Source of the DNA: Chloroflexota bacterium
Lineage (GTDB): Bacteria; Chloroflexota; UBA11872
Direction of reading: 5' to 3'
Length of the DNA: 64,000 nt
Assembly: GCA_026706485.1 (NCBI GenBank)
Contig: JAPOYR010000010.1
Span: forward strand, 355,846-419,845
Shown: positions 1 to 8,524 of the stretch, one piece after another
How the letters are laid out: every line of letters starts with the position of its first letter
Numbering within the stretch: the first letter of the stretch is position 1
Program-made: the position numbers and the translations under genes
Notes under the pieces: model-generated
What the model was told of the DNA's origin: nothing
What the model saw: the letters and a program-made list of their open reading frames with translations, nothing else
Database searches by the model: none

Positions 1-888
1 CCGGAAAGGTTGAGAACACCACCACAATTGGGGCGGAGTCGTGGTTCCTCGGGTTGAGTCGCACATGCGGACGTGCAGGGTCCAGTCCCTGCTCCAGTTC
101 CGCCTCCAGGCCATACCCCTCGATACGCTCGACGTCGAAGTCGTTCTCCAGGCGGTCGACAGTCTCCAGCATGGCCGAATGCAACGGTCGAAAGCGCTCG
201 GCGTTGGTCACGCGGCTGTACGCTGGATCTGGAGGTGGTCCCGCACTTCCACATTTCGCATATCCAAACCAGCCAGGCATCTCCCTACGTTCCTTGTTCC
301 ACGCCAGCCTCACGCCGCAAGATAGTCCAATTGTGACGTGTGGACGCCGCGGAGGTCGACCTGCCGAGGCGACCGCGCCCAGCTTCGTATCCGCTGAGGA
401 GCGCGCGGCACACCGCCGGCGCCAGGTACCTGCCGTGATGGCAATGACACCCTCTTCCGCACCGCCTTTGATAGCGGCGCGGACATCGCCCAACTCGTCA
501 GCCAGGGCGAACAGCCGTAGCCGGTGTCGGCACAACACGTCATCATGGGGCATGAGCGGGTGCCTCGCACTCATCTCATCACTAGATCCCGACGAGACGC
601 CGCGTGCACCGCTCCCTGGTGTCAGCCCAATCCGCTGCAAAGTGTCGCGTCTCTTTGGGACGTGAACACTTTAGGCACTAGCCGACTATGTATCTCGTGT
701 CATGCAGCGTTGCCCCAAACGAAGGTCGCAGTTGCCCGGCCTGCACGATATGAGCGACGATCCGTCGGTAACTGCGCAATTTCGTCTCGGATAGGTTCGA
801 TTCTTGGGCCACGACTTGCCTGCGACTATTCGGCTATGTCACGATTCCGCGATTCAACGCAGACTGTTCGACGGGAGTCGAGAAACAC
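1..888. other. Region without a supported gene
   Basis: Open frames here overlap on both strands, lack recognisable domains and have no convincing ribosome binding site. The only notable thing is a 24-bp sequence at 585-608 that recurs with one mismatch at 51240-51263. Confidence 0.4.
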
Positions 889-1149
889 ATGAAGCTCAAA
901 GAGGTGGTACCGGCGAGTGACTGGAAGCAGCGACCGCAGCGGTCACGGCGCATTAGCCCTGAGATTCGCGAGATTGTCAGCCGTCTAGACAAGACGTCGC
1001 GTGGCGAATGGGTCGTTATTGGCCTCACCGAGCAGGAGAAGAAGCGCCAGCCCACGATTCGCGGCCAGATCACGTCGGCGGCCGCACAGTCGGGACTCAA
1101 AGTAAAGTTTGAGATGCGAGCGGGCGATTTGGGCGTACAGAAGGCGTAG
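889..1149 (+). CDS. Small basic hypothetical protein (86 aa)
   Basis: I do not recognise this protein. It is rich in lysine and arginine, has no membrane segment and no cysteine, and reads like a compact folded domain: an IRE-I helix region near residues 26-32, a strand-like WVVIGL segment near 41-46, and a helix-strand tail (about 57-75). The pattern is compatible with a small nucleic-acid-binding protein, but that is only inference. No strong Shine-Dalgarno precedes the ATG (GGGAG lies about 13 bases upstream). It stands alone, convergent with the DUF262 gene downstream. Its compositional order argues that it is a real gene rather than a chance frame. Confidence 0.5.
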   Translation: MKLKEVVPASDWKQRPQRSRRISPEIREIVSRLDKTSRGEWVVIGLTEQEKKRQPTIRGQITSAAAQSGLKVKFEMRAGDLGVQKA

Positions 1150-1470
1150 GCTTACGTCGGCGGCGTTCGGCCTTCCGAGTGAACCACGGCGCCGGGACCG
1201 GTAGCGCTAGCCGCACACCCTGCCTCGCTGCTGCAGGCTGGGCCCGCTGGCACCGGCAGCCGTCCGGGCTCGGGACCAGCGTCAAGGGCCGGGACGGCCA
1301 CGCTGCCGAACGGTCTCTTGGGACCCAGGGGCGGACGGCCTGCCCCGGCCGGGTGCTTCCCCAAAGACAATCCGCGGGCCTTGCAACATACAAGAGGCGG
1401 TTCGCGAGCCGCCCCCACCGCTTGGTCGGCTCGGCGGGGCAGTACTTGCTCGCGGCGGTACCTCCTGGCG
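1150..1470. other. Convergent intergenic region, nothing recognised
   Basis: About 320 GC-rich bases between two converging genes. Frames on both strands are low-complexity and unsupported. I see no clear hairpin with a T-run. Confidence 0.4.
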
Positions 1471-3219
1471 CTAGTCCACGCGAGCCGAGCTGTCGGAAGC
1501 GAGTCGGTGTCGCAGATTCTCCAAAATGCGCTTTCGGCGCTCCTCGTAGAAGCGCAGAAATCCATTGACATCAGCCGGCACTTCACCGAGATCGTGCAGC
1601 TGGCAGTGATTTCGCCTCTCAGAGTCAGACGGGAGTTCCGCGCGCAGCCAGTCAGCCGGCGGCATGGCGCCCTTGCGCGAGTTCGTTGATCCCTCCAGGA
1701 GCTGGAGGTTGGCTAGACGGTTCATCCGCTCGCGAAATGCGGGGATCTTCTCCTCGTTGACTCCGGCCTTCTTCAGACACGCCGGTGTCATCAGCGCACG
1801 CGGAAAGACATGGTCGATGTGGAAGCGGTTTGTGGCCACGTCGACGAAATCGTACAGAAGGAACAGGAGGCTATAGGCATTACCACCGTACGTGGCGTCG
1901 GCAAAGTCTTGGATTTCCTCGTCGACAAAGGTGAGGCTCATGCCAGGCGGCATCGCTTGCTCGATCGCGCGAGCCGGGAAGCCATCGTGACAGGACCTCT
2001 CCCGAATGGCCCTGCGGATTGCCACCAGCAAGTTATCGACACCGCCGCCCCAGATCCCGCGCTTTAGCAGGGAGCGAATCAGCCAGTTACGTATCGCCGC
2101 GCGATCCTCCACGCCCAGCGCTTGCTGACGGTGGTAGAGGAAGTACGCGATCGGCAACAGGGCATTTGCCGATGTCAGGCTCAGCCTGGAATACCCGAAA
2201 GATGAAACCAGTTCCACCGTTTCTGAGATTGTGCTTCTGATGCGATCCCATTGATCCTGAAGGGCGCCGATCTTCGATTTACCGAAGTTCTCGACCTTGA
2301 ATCGGACGCTGCTGCTGTCCCCAAGCATCAGGCAGGCCTTGAGCACAAAGTCGTGGTCGAAAGAGAAGCCACTGCCAACGTTGTTGATCTCGTCAACCAG
2401 AGCATGGATTTCTTGCCGCGCGTCGACCTTGTCCCATTGGGCTACTGCCATGCTGAGAAGCATGTCCGAATATGAAAGGGGCGTGCCGCCGCTGTTGGTC
2501 CGTACAAAGATGTTGAGAACCCGTTCTGGGTCCTGGTCCGGCTCTTCGTAGGCCGAGACGGTGCCATTGCTGTGAACGACGTGGTGTAGCCGGTTGAGTA
2601 TCTTCTGGGGCTCGCGCGTATCCGCGAGCCCCAGGTCATGAACGACGTCAATCAGGTCTGCTGGATCCTCAACGTCAAGGATGTCTCCCACTCGGTACCA
2701 GTGTTCGTGGTCGTCACGGCAGTTCCGATCGTAGGCCTCCTTCTCCGGGAGCAGGCTGAATTTATACGCGAGCTCGTCGTCGTTCTCCGTCTGGGACGCG
2801 AGGAGATTCAAGTAGAGCCGTCGTTCCGGAAAGGCGTCCGGGTTGTTCCACCACAGGCGTGGAAGTTTCCATCTCCCACTGCCGTGGAGTGCGACATTTA
2901 GCGCGGTCAAGCGTTGTTGTCCATCGAGCACCGCCGTCAGGCCGGGTACGGTGGACGGCGCCCCGTGGACGGGATTGTGGGGCTTCCGTTGATCGTAGTT
3001 CGTGATGAACTGGTAGAAGCTGTAACTCTTGGCAGTCTCGGGATCGACTCGCCAGAACAGGAAGGATCCAATCGGATAGCCGCGCATAAGGCTGTCAAAG
3101 AGCCTTTCGATCTGACGCGGCTGCCACACAAACTCCCGTTGAATGGCCGGAAGCAGGTACTGGTTGTTGTGAATGTGGCCGATCGCCTGCTTGATGGTGA
3201 TTGGCGTCTGGAATGCCAC
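1471..3219 (-). CDS. DUF262/DUF1524 (GmrSD-like) nuclease, 582 aa
   Basis: Predicted DNA-targeting enzyme of the DUF262 plus DUF1524 class, the architecture of GmrSD-type modification-dependent restriction enzymes: the ParB-like DUF262 part binds and hydrolyses nucleotide, and the HNH-like DUF1524 part cuts DNA. The N terminus has the family's QREFVWQPRQIERL stretch (about residues 27-40) and the DGQQR signature at 99-103. The C-terminal nuclease site is HIDHVF at about 467-472, followed by the expected asparagines in the RLANLQLL and STNSRKG segments. Length is normal and the frame is intact. It is apart from the second DUF262 protein at 34.2-36.3 kb and differs from it by lacking an AlbA_2 tail. 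Two small membrane-protein genes lie just upstream on the same strand. Defence role is inferred. Confidence 0.85.
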   Translation of the reverse strand: MAFQTPITIKQAIGHIHNNQYLLPAIQREFVWQPRQIERLFDSLMRGYPIGSFLFWRVDPETAKSYSFYQFITNYDQRKPHNPVHGAPSTVPGLTAVLDGQQRLTALNVALHGSGRWKLPRLWWNNPDAFPERRLYLNLLASQTENDDELAYKFSLLPEKEAYDRNCRDDHEHWYRVGDILDVEDPADLIDVVHDLGLADTREPQKILNRLHHVVHSNGTVSAYEEPDQDPERVLNIFVRTNSGGTPLSYSDMLLSMAVAQWDKVDARQEIHALVDEINNVGSGFSFDHDFVLKACLMLGDSSSVRFKVENFGKSKIGALQDQWDRIRSTISETVELVSSFGYSRLSLTSANALLPIAYFLYHRQQALGVEDRAAIRNWLIRSLLKRGIWGGGVDNLLVAIRRAIRERSCHDGFPARAIEQAMPPGMSLTFVDEEIQDFADATYGGNAYSLLFLLYDFVDVATNRFHIDHVFPRALMTPACLKKAGVNEEKIPAFRERMNRLANLQLLEGSTNSRKGAMPPADWLRAELPSDSERRNHCQLHDLGEVPADVNGFLRFYEERRKRILENLRHRLASDSSARVD

Positions 3220-3290
3220 GGATCTGCTCTCCTAGCGCTGTGCGCTTTCCAGTGCGACCGCGTCGGCGGGTGCTTGGCGGCAATACACTA

Positions 3291-3695
3291 TCATTCGCCA
3301 ACATCGAGTCTTTCGTGTATCGCCATCCGAATACGTATGAGTGCGGCCAGCATCTGGTTTTGCTTGGAGGATAGTCTTGCATTCTTCTTATCGTCACAAG
3401 TCAATTCTTCCAATATGTGACTCATCGCTAAAATGTGACTCTGAATCCTCCGCACATCGATCTCGGCATTCGAAAGGCGTGTAGATACATCATCGTTAAA
3501 CGCTTTCTGTGTTCGCGGGAAGGTCCACGGGTGGCGTGCATAGTTGAGCGCCCCTTTCAGCAGTCGCCATAGCCGTCGGCAGCCGCCGCGTACCTGTGCT
3601 GGGATTCTTGGCAAATTGATCCATCTGATGATTGCCCCAACAGAGACAACCAACGTGCCTATCGCAGCGGCAATGTAAACGGCTTCAGGTGTCAT
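3291..3695 (-). CDS. Small membrane-anchored protein with helical tail (134 aa)
   Basis: No family recognised. Residues about 6-26 form one hydrophobic segment (YIAAAIGTLVVSVGAIIRWI), so the protein is probably an N-terminally anchored inner-membrane protein with a cytoplasmic tail. The middle is basic and tryptophan-rich; the last 70 residues look like amphipathic helix, possibly coiled coil. ATG start, stop about 70 bp upstream of the DUF262 gene on the same strand, and 45 bp from the preceding membrane-protein gene. It could be a membrane effector of a neighbouring system or a phage-derived small membrane protein; the sequence does not decide. Confidence 0.5.
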   Translation of the reverse strand: MTPEAVYIAAAIGTLVVSVGAIIRWINLPRIPAQVRGGCRRLWRLLKGALNYARHPWTFPRTQKAFNDDVSTRLSNAEIDVRRIQSHILAMSHILEELTCDDKKNARLSSKQNQMLAALIRIRMAIHERLDVGE

Positions 3696-3740
3696 CGTGC
3701 GTTACCCGCGTGCATGGGACTGGCGCATGGTCGTCGCTGC

Positions 3741-4193
3741 TTACGCCGACCAATCGGGTCCGCCGGTCAAGAGCCTACGAGCGACGAATTCGCGAATGCG
3801 CCAGCGACTCGATCCGACCCACCCCAGAAAGGCAAGACCGACCACGGCAATTGGGCCGAAGATCCCGCACATGAACAGGGTCGAGAGCCGCAGTTCTTTC
3901 CAGGACTGCGGTACTTCAATGTCCTCAAACAGTTCAGGCGGAACACGATCGTCACCGGGTGCTGCGTCCAAAGCTATGCGTCGGGGCTCTTGAAGAGCCA
4001 TGCGTGGGAGCTCTTCCGGGTAAGCATCCGGGTATGTCTCCTTGTGAATCTGCTCGTGCGTGCGTCGTCGTGCGCGAGGGGACGCTAGGCTCCTGATCAC
4101 GTAGAACGATCCGTAGACGCCGATGGATACCCACGCGATCAGGGCAAGAAGCCCGTGCTGGAAGATCTGCACCCACTCTAGTGGACCATTCAT
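3741..4193 (-). CDS. Small two-segment membrane protein (150 aa)
   Basis: No family recognised. There are two hydrophobic segments, one near residues 10-32 (HGLLALIAWVSIGVYGSFYV) and one near 105-125 (TLFMCGIFGPIAVVGLAFLG), separated by a charged, proline-rich loop of about 70 residues. Both ends are short. The ATG lies four bases after the stop of the methyltransferase relic, so it was probably co-transcribed with it and with the membrane protein downstream. Function unknown. Confidence 0.5.
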   Translation of the reverse strand: MNGPLEWVQIFQHGLLALIAWVSIGVYGSFYVIRSLASPRARRRTHEQIHKETYPDAYPEELPRMALQEPRRIALDAAPGDDRVPPELFEDIEVPQSWKELRLSTLFMCGIFGPIAVVGLAFLGWVGSSRWRIREFVARRLLTGGPDWSA

Positions 4194-4197
4194 CAGT

Positions 4198-5543
4198 TCA
4201 ACCCCCCGCCATGTATCCCAGCCGCCGATTCCGGCGCCGCAGCCCAGAGAGCGTGTAGATTTTGCCCTTGAGTCGGTTGCACGGGCCGCAGAGCAGCACG
4301 CGGTTGGTGATGTGGTTCAGGCCGCCGTCGGAGCGCGGCGTGTTGTGATCCAGCTCGAGGTAGCGCGGGTAGTCGAAGGTACGGTCGCAGCCCGGGCAGC
4401 GTGAGCCGTGCTGCGCCAGCTGGTAGTCGTAAGTCTCGACGCGTGACATGCGCAGTCCCTCCGGCTCGGCGTAGCGCACCGTGACCTGGAGGAACGGCAC
4501 GGCTTCCTGGCCGTCGTCGGTGCGCACGGGCGGCTCGGTGACGTAGTGGATCTGCGGGTCGGCGTCGGTGAGCAGCTGGCGGTTGTCGGCCATGCGCTGG
4601 CGGACGATATCCACGGCGCCCGCCCAGATGTCCATGGCGACCCAATGGCGGCCCAGGCGTTCGGCGGCGATGGGCATGGTGGCGTAGCCGGCGAACCGGT
4701 CGAGGACGATGTCGCCGGGGTTGCTGCTGGCGTTGATGATGCGCTGGTAGAGGGGGCGAGACTGTTGGGTGGGCCAGCCAGTGCGCTCTTTGGCTGATGA
4801 CGAAAGCACGGTCATCGCCCACCCATCCGACACCGCTTTGCCCTCGGCGATAATCTCTGAGATTCGCTTGAGCCTGCTCTTGCTATATCCCCGGCCACCA
4901 GGCATCCATATCCACTCTGTTCCGTCGTCGTCAAGGTGGACCTCTTGCTTTCGTGTCTTGATGATCTCCTCACGAGTACACGGGATCTTCGGCATCGTGA
5001 TTCTGGCTGCCGGCGATTTAGCATAGAACAAGATTACGTCATGCTTTCGGTGTTGATTCGATCAAGGTACATCAGGCGGAATGTATAGTCCCAAATGATC
5101 TCGTTTCTGAAGTTCCCCCGCCCAAACATCACATCCAGCAGCGCCTTGAGGTAGTGGCTTGTCGTCGGGTCGCAGTGGAGGTGCAGGCTCCCGTCGTCCC
5201 GCAGCACGCGCCGCATTTTGATCGGCCGCACGCCCATGAAGCACAGGAACGCCGCCATGTCCTCGCCCCAGGCCGCCCGGGCCGCGTCGATGACCTGCCA
5301 CACCTCCGGCCAGTCGTCTTGAATCTGATCGATCCACTCGCCCTCCACGTCGTCGGCCCACTACCAGCGGTCCTGGAACTTCCCGCCGCTCGCCAATCTG
5401 TCGGGCGTGGCGTGGAAGTCGCGGCCCGTGTTGAACGGCGGGTCAGTGGCGATCAGGTGGACGCTGCCGGAGTTCATGCCGCGCAGGAAGTCGAGGTTAT
5501 CTTCGTGAAAAAGCGTCCGGTTGGCGAAGTTCGGCTCAGCCAT
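4198..5543 (-). pseudogene. Broken adenine-type DNA methyltransferase with C-terminal HNH domain
   Basis: Remnant of a beta-class site-specific DNA methyltransferase (motif IV first, SAM motif later). The first part (5543-5364) has LIATDPPFNTGRDF, the catalytic DPPF motif. An in-frame TAG at 5361-5363 interrupts DRW-x-WADD, where relatives usually have serine (TCG to TAG would explain it). The frame continues to about 5040, then shifts: in another frame the text resumes with HDVILFYAKSP, the expected continuation. The rest (to 4198) has GDIVLDRFAGYATMPIAAER, the SAM-binding motif, and ends in an HNH-type zinc domain: CPGC, LELDH, CGPCNRLKG. A methylase fused to an HNH nuclease suggests a phage enzyme or single-chain restriction-modification enzyme, now dead unless the two lesions are sequence errors. 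Confidence 0.8.
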
Positions 5544-5796
5544 CCGCGCTCGGCTCGCGCCATTCGATCAATGCCAGCATGCCCGGCGACGGTCGGTAGG
5601 ACAGGGGATGCCCGGATTCCGGGAGATGCTTCGAAACTCGCGCCTGCACCTGCTTGCGTGTGGGCGGGCGTCCCTCCCCGTTTCCCTTCTGCCTGACATA
5701 GAGGCGGCACCGCGCGATCTCTTCGGTCACGAACGTCACATGACGCGGTTCACCGGCGCGCACCAGCACGTCGCGGATGGCCTCACGATGCGTCAT
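5536..5796 (-). CDS. Small hypothetical protein upstream of methyltransferase (86 aa)
   Basis: No family recognised. The N-terminal region has a helix-turn-helix feel (EAIRDVLVRAGEPRHVTFV) and the middle is basic (PPTRKQVQARVSKHLP), so DNA binding is possible. The ATG at 5794-5796 has a good Shine-Dalgarno (AAGGAG about 15 bases upstream, GGGAG nearer). Its stop overlaps the methyltransferase start by 8 bases, so the two were translationally coupled; a regulator or accessory of the methylase is a reasonable guess. Confidence 0.6.
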   Translation of the reverse strand: MTHREAIRDVLVRAGEPRHVTFVTEEIARCRLYVRQKGNGEGRPPTRKQVQARVSKHLPESGHPLSYRPSPGMLALIEWREPSADG

Positions 5797-5844
5797 GCGT
5801 TCTCTCCCTTCTCCTTGGCTCCGCGGACTGTTTCCGTAGGCGTC

Positions 5845-6048
5845 CTAATCACGTGGCGCGAGCGGGCTGGTATCGCGAGGGTCGGCGGGCTGCTTTGGGC
5901 GCATATCTGGATAGGGACGCATACCTGGCCCGCGCGGCCTGCCTTCCCTTTCAGGAGGTAGAGACGGCGTCCCTCCAAAATAAGGGGCATTTGGGGCGTC
6001 ATCGTAGGGGGCGAGGAGTTCTGAATTGCCCATCAAACCGATGGCCAC
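5845..6048 (-). CDS. Proline-rich small protein (67 aa), tentative
   Basis: Tentative call. The frame starts with GTG immediately after the zinc-ribbon gene and gives a proline-rich, probably disordered peptide. A competing frame on the same strand (5793-6002, ATG, 69 residues) ends in an ATGA overlap with the next gene, which favours that one on layout; the peptide here looks more natural. One of the two is probably real. Confidence 0.3.
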   Translation of the reverse strand: MAIGLMGNSELLAPYDDAPNAPYFGGTPSLPPEREGRPRGPGMRPYPDMRPKQPADPRDTSPLAPRD

Positions 6049-6049
6049 C

Positions 6050-6166
6050 CTACCACTCGCCCTTTAGTGTTTTCCGGTCACGCCAGCACTTCGGGCAGTA
6101 CGGGCCGTATGGTTCTTCTTGAACCAGCAGGGTGCGGCAATCGGAGCATAGACCGTCATTCGGCAC
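6050..6166 (-). CDS. Tiny zinc-ribbon protein (38 aa)
   Basis: Four cysteines in two CxxC pairs, LCSDCR near residues 7-10 and YCPKCW near 24-27, spaced as in a zinc ribbon, with little else around them. I chose GTG at 6164-6166 because it follows a purine-rich stretch (GGGGGAACTGGGGATA) and avoids the unlikely arginine-rich upstream extension. Such mini zinc ribbons are common in phage genomes. It sits in a tight same-strand run of small genes. Confidence 0.5.
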   Translation of the reverse strand: MPNDGLCSDCRTLLVQEEPYGPYCPKCWRDRKTLKGEW

Positions 6167-6188
6167 GGCTATCCCCAGTTCCCCCGGC

Positions 6189-6497
6189 TTATCCCCGAGC
6201 CAGCTGGCTGATGTTCGTCTCGAGGATCCACGGGCGACACCCGCGCACGACCGCGCGGGCGGGCGCCTGTAGCTCCGGCTCCTGCGCCAGGTCAATCGAC
6301 GACCACGTCGGATGGTCGCGGAACTCCCGCTCGAGCTGGTCGCGAAACGTGTCGAGCGAGTCCAGGCAATACCTCGGGCCGCCGACGATGTCCGGCTGGG
6401 CGCTGGCGTTGTTGAGCGGCACCGCGATCCTCATGAGGGCCGCGCCCGCCAGCAGGAACTGCACCGCCTTGGTCATGATCCGGTCGCGGCGGATCAC
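6189..6497 (-). CDS. Small protein with signal-like N terminus (102 aa)
   Basis: No family recognised. After a basic start (MIRRDRIMTKA) comes a hydrophobic stretch (VQFLLAGAALMRIAVPL) and then NASAQP, which could be a signal peptidase I site, so the product may be exported; a small membrane anchor is the alternative. The rest is charged and contains two cysteines. ATG overlaps the stop of the upstream gene (ATGA, 6494-6497), supporting a real co-translated gene. Confidence 0.45.
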   Translation of the reverse strand: MIRRDRIMTKAVQFLLAGAALMRIAVPLNNASAQPDIVGGPRYCLDSLDTFRDQLEREFRDHPTWSSIDLAQEPELQAPARAVVRGCRPWILETNISQLARG

Positions 6498-6805
6498 TCG
6501 GGCGGCGGCGGCTCGGCACGGCGAAGCGAGAGCGCCTGAGCCAGGACTTCCTGGTCTGCCCGCACCACTTGCTGAAGTGCAACGAGAGACTCGGCAATCT
6601 TGCGAATGCTGAGCTCCTGCAACTCATCGTCGGAAGTCGCGCCAGCCAACCGCTCAAGGGATTCCTGTGCCTCGTCGTGCAATTGCGGACGGCAGTATTC
6701 GCAGTCATAGGGTCCGACGTCTTGACCGCAGTCTTCAGCGGCCCGATGTGCGCCAGCATAGGTGGCATACGTGCCGCCGCTCAGGGGATGCCAGCGAGTG
6801 TTCAT
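6494..6805 (-). CDS. Small cysteine-containing, helical protein (103 aa)
   Basis: No family recognised. I chose the ATG at 6803-6805 because the in-frame extension upstream is glycine- and tryptophan-rich and looks non-coding. The N-terminal part has CGQDVGPYDCEYC, a possible metal-binding or redox cluster. The second half (ESLERLAGATSDDELQELS onward) is an acidic helical segment likely to be coiled coil. Its stop overlaps the next gene by four bases. Part of the prophage-like run of small genes. Confidence 0.5.
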   Translation of the reverse strand: MNTRWHPLSGGTYATYAGAHRAAEDCGQDVGPYDCEYCRPQLHDEAQESLERLAGATSDDELQELSIRKIAESLVALQQVVRADQEVLAQALSLRRAEPPPPE

Positions 6806-8007
6806 GGTTCGGTGGCCACCAGGCCCGGCGAATGAACAGGAAAGCCGATGAATCCTGGTATACCGGCCAGCGCCGTGGTTTTCCCCCACCACGAAGCCGC
6901 CAGGCCCCCGCGCTAGCATCCGCCAGCCTCCCCAGGACATCGCAGCAGGCGCCGGGACCACCCAAGGCCACGCGTGCGCTCCCACGGCTCGCCGGCGCGC
7001 ACCAGCACGGCGTTGGTCATGCCGCGGTCGCGGGGAGCATGTCAGGTCGATCCGCTAGCTGGTTGCCGTTCCCAAATCGCTCGGCTACAGGATCGTCGTA
7101 GGGCGTTGATGCCATTGGATGTCCCGCCGACACAGCAATGCAGACGCACAGGAGGGTAGCAGGCACCGCGGGAAACTCTCGGAGAGTCTCCGAGAGGGCG
7201 CTTGCGGGGGCCCAATCCGCGAACTACGGTGCTGGCAGGTGGAGCACCGCCGGTCGCCCGGCAGCAGCGTGCTTCGCGCCACATCCATCCCAATCGGCCA
7301 GAACGGACAATCCGGTCGCCAGTGCGCCAGGGCACGGCGACTATGGCGCAGCCGATAGCGCGCGGGCAGATTCTCATGGTCACTTGAATGTTGAGCGCTC
7401 ATTGGCAGCGCCCCCACAATACGTGTGCTGCCGTGTCGGCGCCGTGCATCTCGACCAGTCGTACGGCCCCACAACTGCAGGACCTGCCGACCCGAAAGGA
7501 TTGTCTGACGTGCTTGACTTGGAGTTCTTTCAGTTGGTCCTGCTCCTGTTTGCCATCTGACTGATCAGCATGCTCTCCATGCTTGGCCTCTGGGCTCTCT
7601 GGCAGGGCGTGCAGGGACGCTTGTAGCGCGCCCATAAGCGGACGGGCCGGCCCGGACGCGACGTATCGGGTGTACGTGAATTGGGCTATGCGACCGTTCA
7701 TTTGCCCGATTACCACGTCAACACGCGCGGGCGCGAGCTGCGCACGAGCGGTCGGCCCATAGCCTCGCAGTGCCTTGGACCGTTCCCGGCCCTCAAGCGC
7801 GCCTGGGTGGTGGCGAACATCGAGGGCCTCGTTCGCCGGCGCTGCCAGTCCTGCTGGCCCAGCGTCAGGCACTGATTGGTCTTAGCTTGGCCGCTGGCCT
7901 ACATCTGGCGAGTGGAGACAGCTGCGGCGGAGGGAGGGCATAAGAGAGGCGCGTCGTGACAGGTGCGGGGTGTCGAGTTCGCGCCTGGCCCGGCAGGAGG
8001 CAATAAA
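6806..8007. other. Gene-poor 1.2-kb region with one strong hairpin
   Basis: Several frames on both strands overlap here (for example minus 7399-7872, plus 7681-7875) but none has a family resemblance or a good start signal. The clearest structure is the 9-bp hairpin annotated at 7176-7196. Confidence 0.35.
7176..7196. repeat. Perfect 9-bp inverted repeat with 3-base loop
   Basis: CTCTCGGAG, loop AGT, CTCCGAGAG. No T-run follows on either strand, so it is not a typical intrinsic terminator. It could be an operator, a processed RNA hairpin or a decayed insertion-sequence end. Confidence 0.6.
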
Positions 8008-8178
8008 ATGCCCCGCCACCCAGGAGGCAAAGTGATCCACTACCACTACACGGATGCGTTTGACCGGTTTGAGTATCTTGACTCTCTCGTGCAATACGAC
8101 CTAGACCAGTTCTGCACGCTCGGATGCTTTGACTGGAGGGGGCGGGGACGGTTCCCCGCAGCAGTCGGGAGAGATTGA
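8008..8178 (+). CDS. Small hypothetical protein (56 aa), possibly truncated
   Basis: Not recognised. Called mainly on an excellent start: CAGGAGG eight bases before the ATG. The first 43 residues are aromatic and acidic (VIHYHYTDAFDRFEYLDSLV) and look like a folded protein; the last 13 residues become arginine/glycine-rich, which suggests a frameshift. In the next frame a plausible continuation runs to about 8300 (EIEAVRERWPPLSEG, LDRLLESKQAVDALAARR). It ends near the converging STAND gene. Confidence 0.45.
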   Translation: MPRHPGGKVIHYHYTDAFDRFEYLDSLVQYDLDQFCTLGCFDWRGRGRFPAAVGRD

Positions 8179-8524
8179 AGCCGTACGGGAGCGTTGGCCC
8201 CCGCTTTCGGAGGGGCTCGTTGGTGGCAGCCTCGACCGGTTACTCGAGTCGAAGCAGGCAGTTGATGCACTGGCGGCACGACGCCGTCGCCGATGAAGTT
8301 CGATTCCGCCGAACTAGCTTGGCGCAATCTGGAGTTCTGACGTCGGCCGACTGCCACTGATCGGTGGGCATTCGAATCGGCGGCAGATCGAGGACTACGC
8401 GAACGGGTTGTCACTCCCGGCCTGGATCGTTCGGGGCGTCACCGAAGTCGTCCAGCGCAAGCGTGCCTACATCCGTCTACCCGAGACCACCGAAGTTGTG
8501 CTCGTCCCAAGTTGTAGCGACCGG
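8179..8524 (+). pseudogene. Possible decayed coding sequence
   Basis: Protein-like text appears in successive plus-strand frames: EAVRERWPPLSEGLVG to about 8300, then an overlapping ATG (MKFDSAELAWRNL), then after a frame change IEDYANGLSLPAWIVRG and VVQRKRAYIRLPETTEV up to about 8515. No single frame is open throughout. I read it as one or two small genes broken by indels, or as gene ends truncated by arrival of the converging STAND gene. Confidence 0.3.

Noticed and set aside
7399..7875. Opposing small genes in the 7.4-7.9 kb gap
   Set aside because: Both frames lack family resemblance and good start signals, and they overlap each other.
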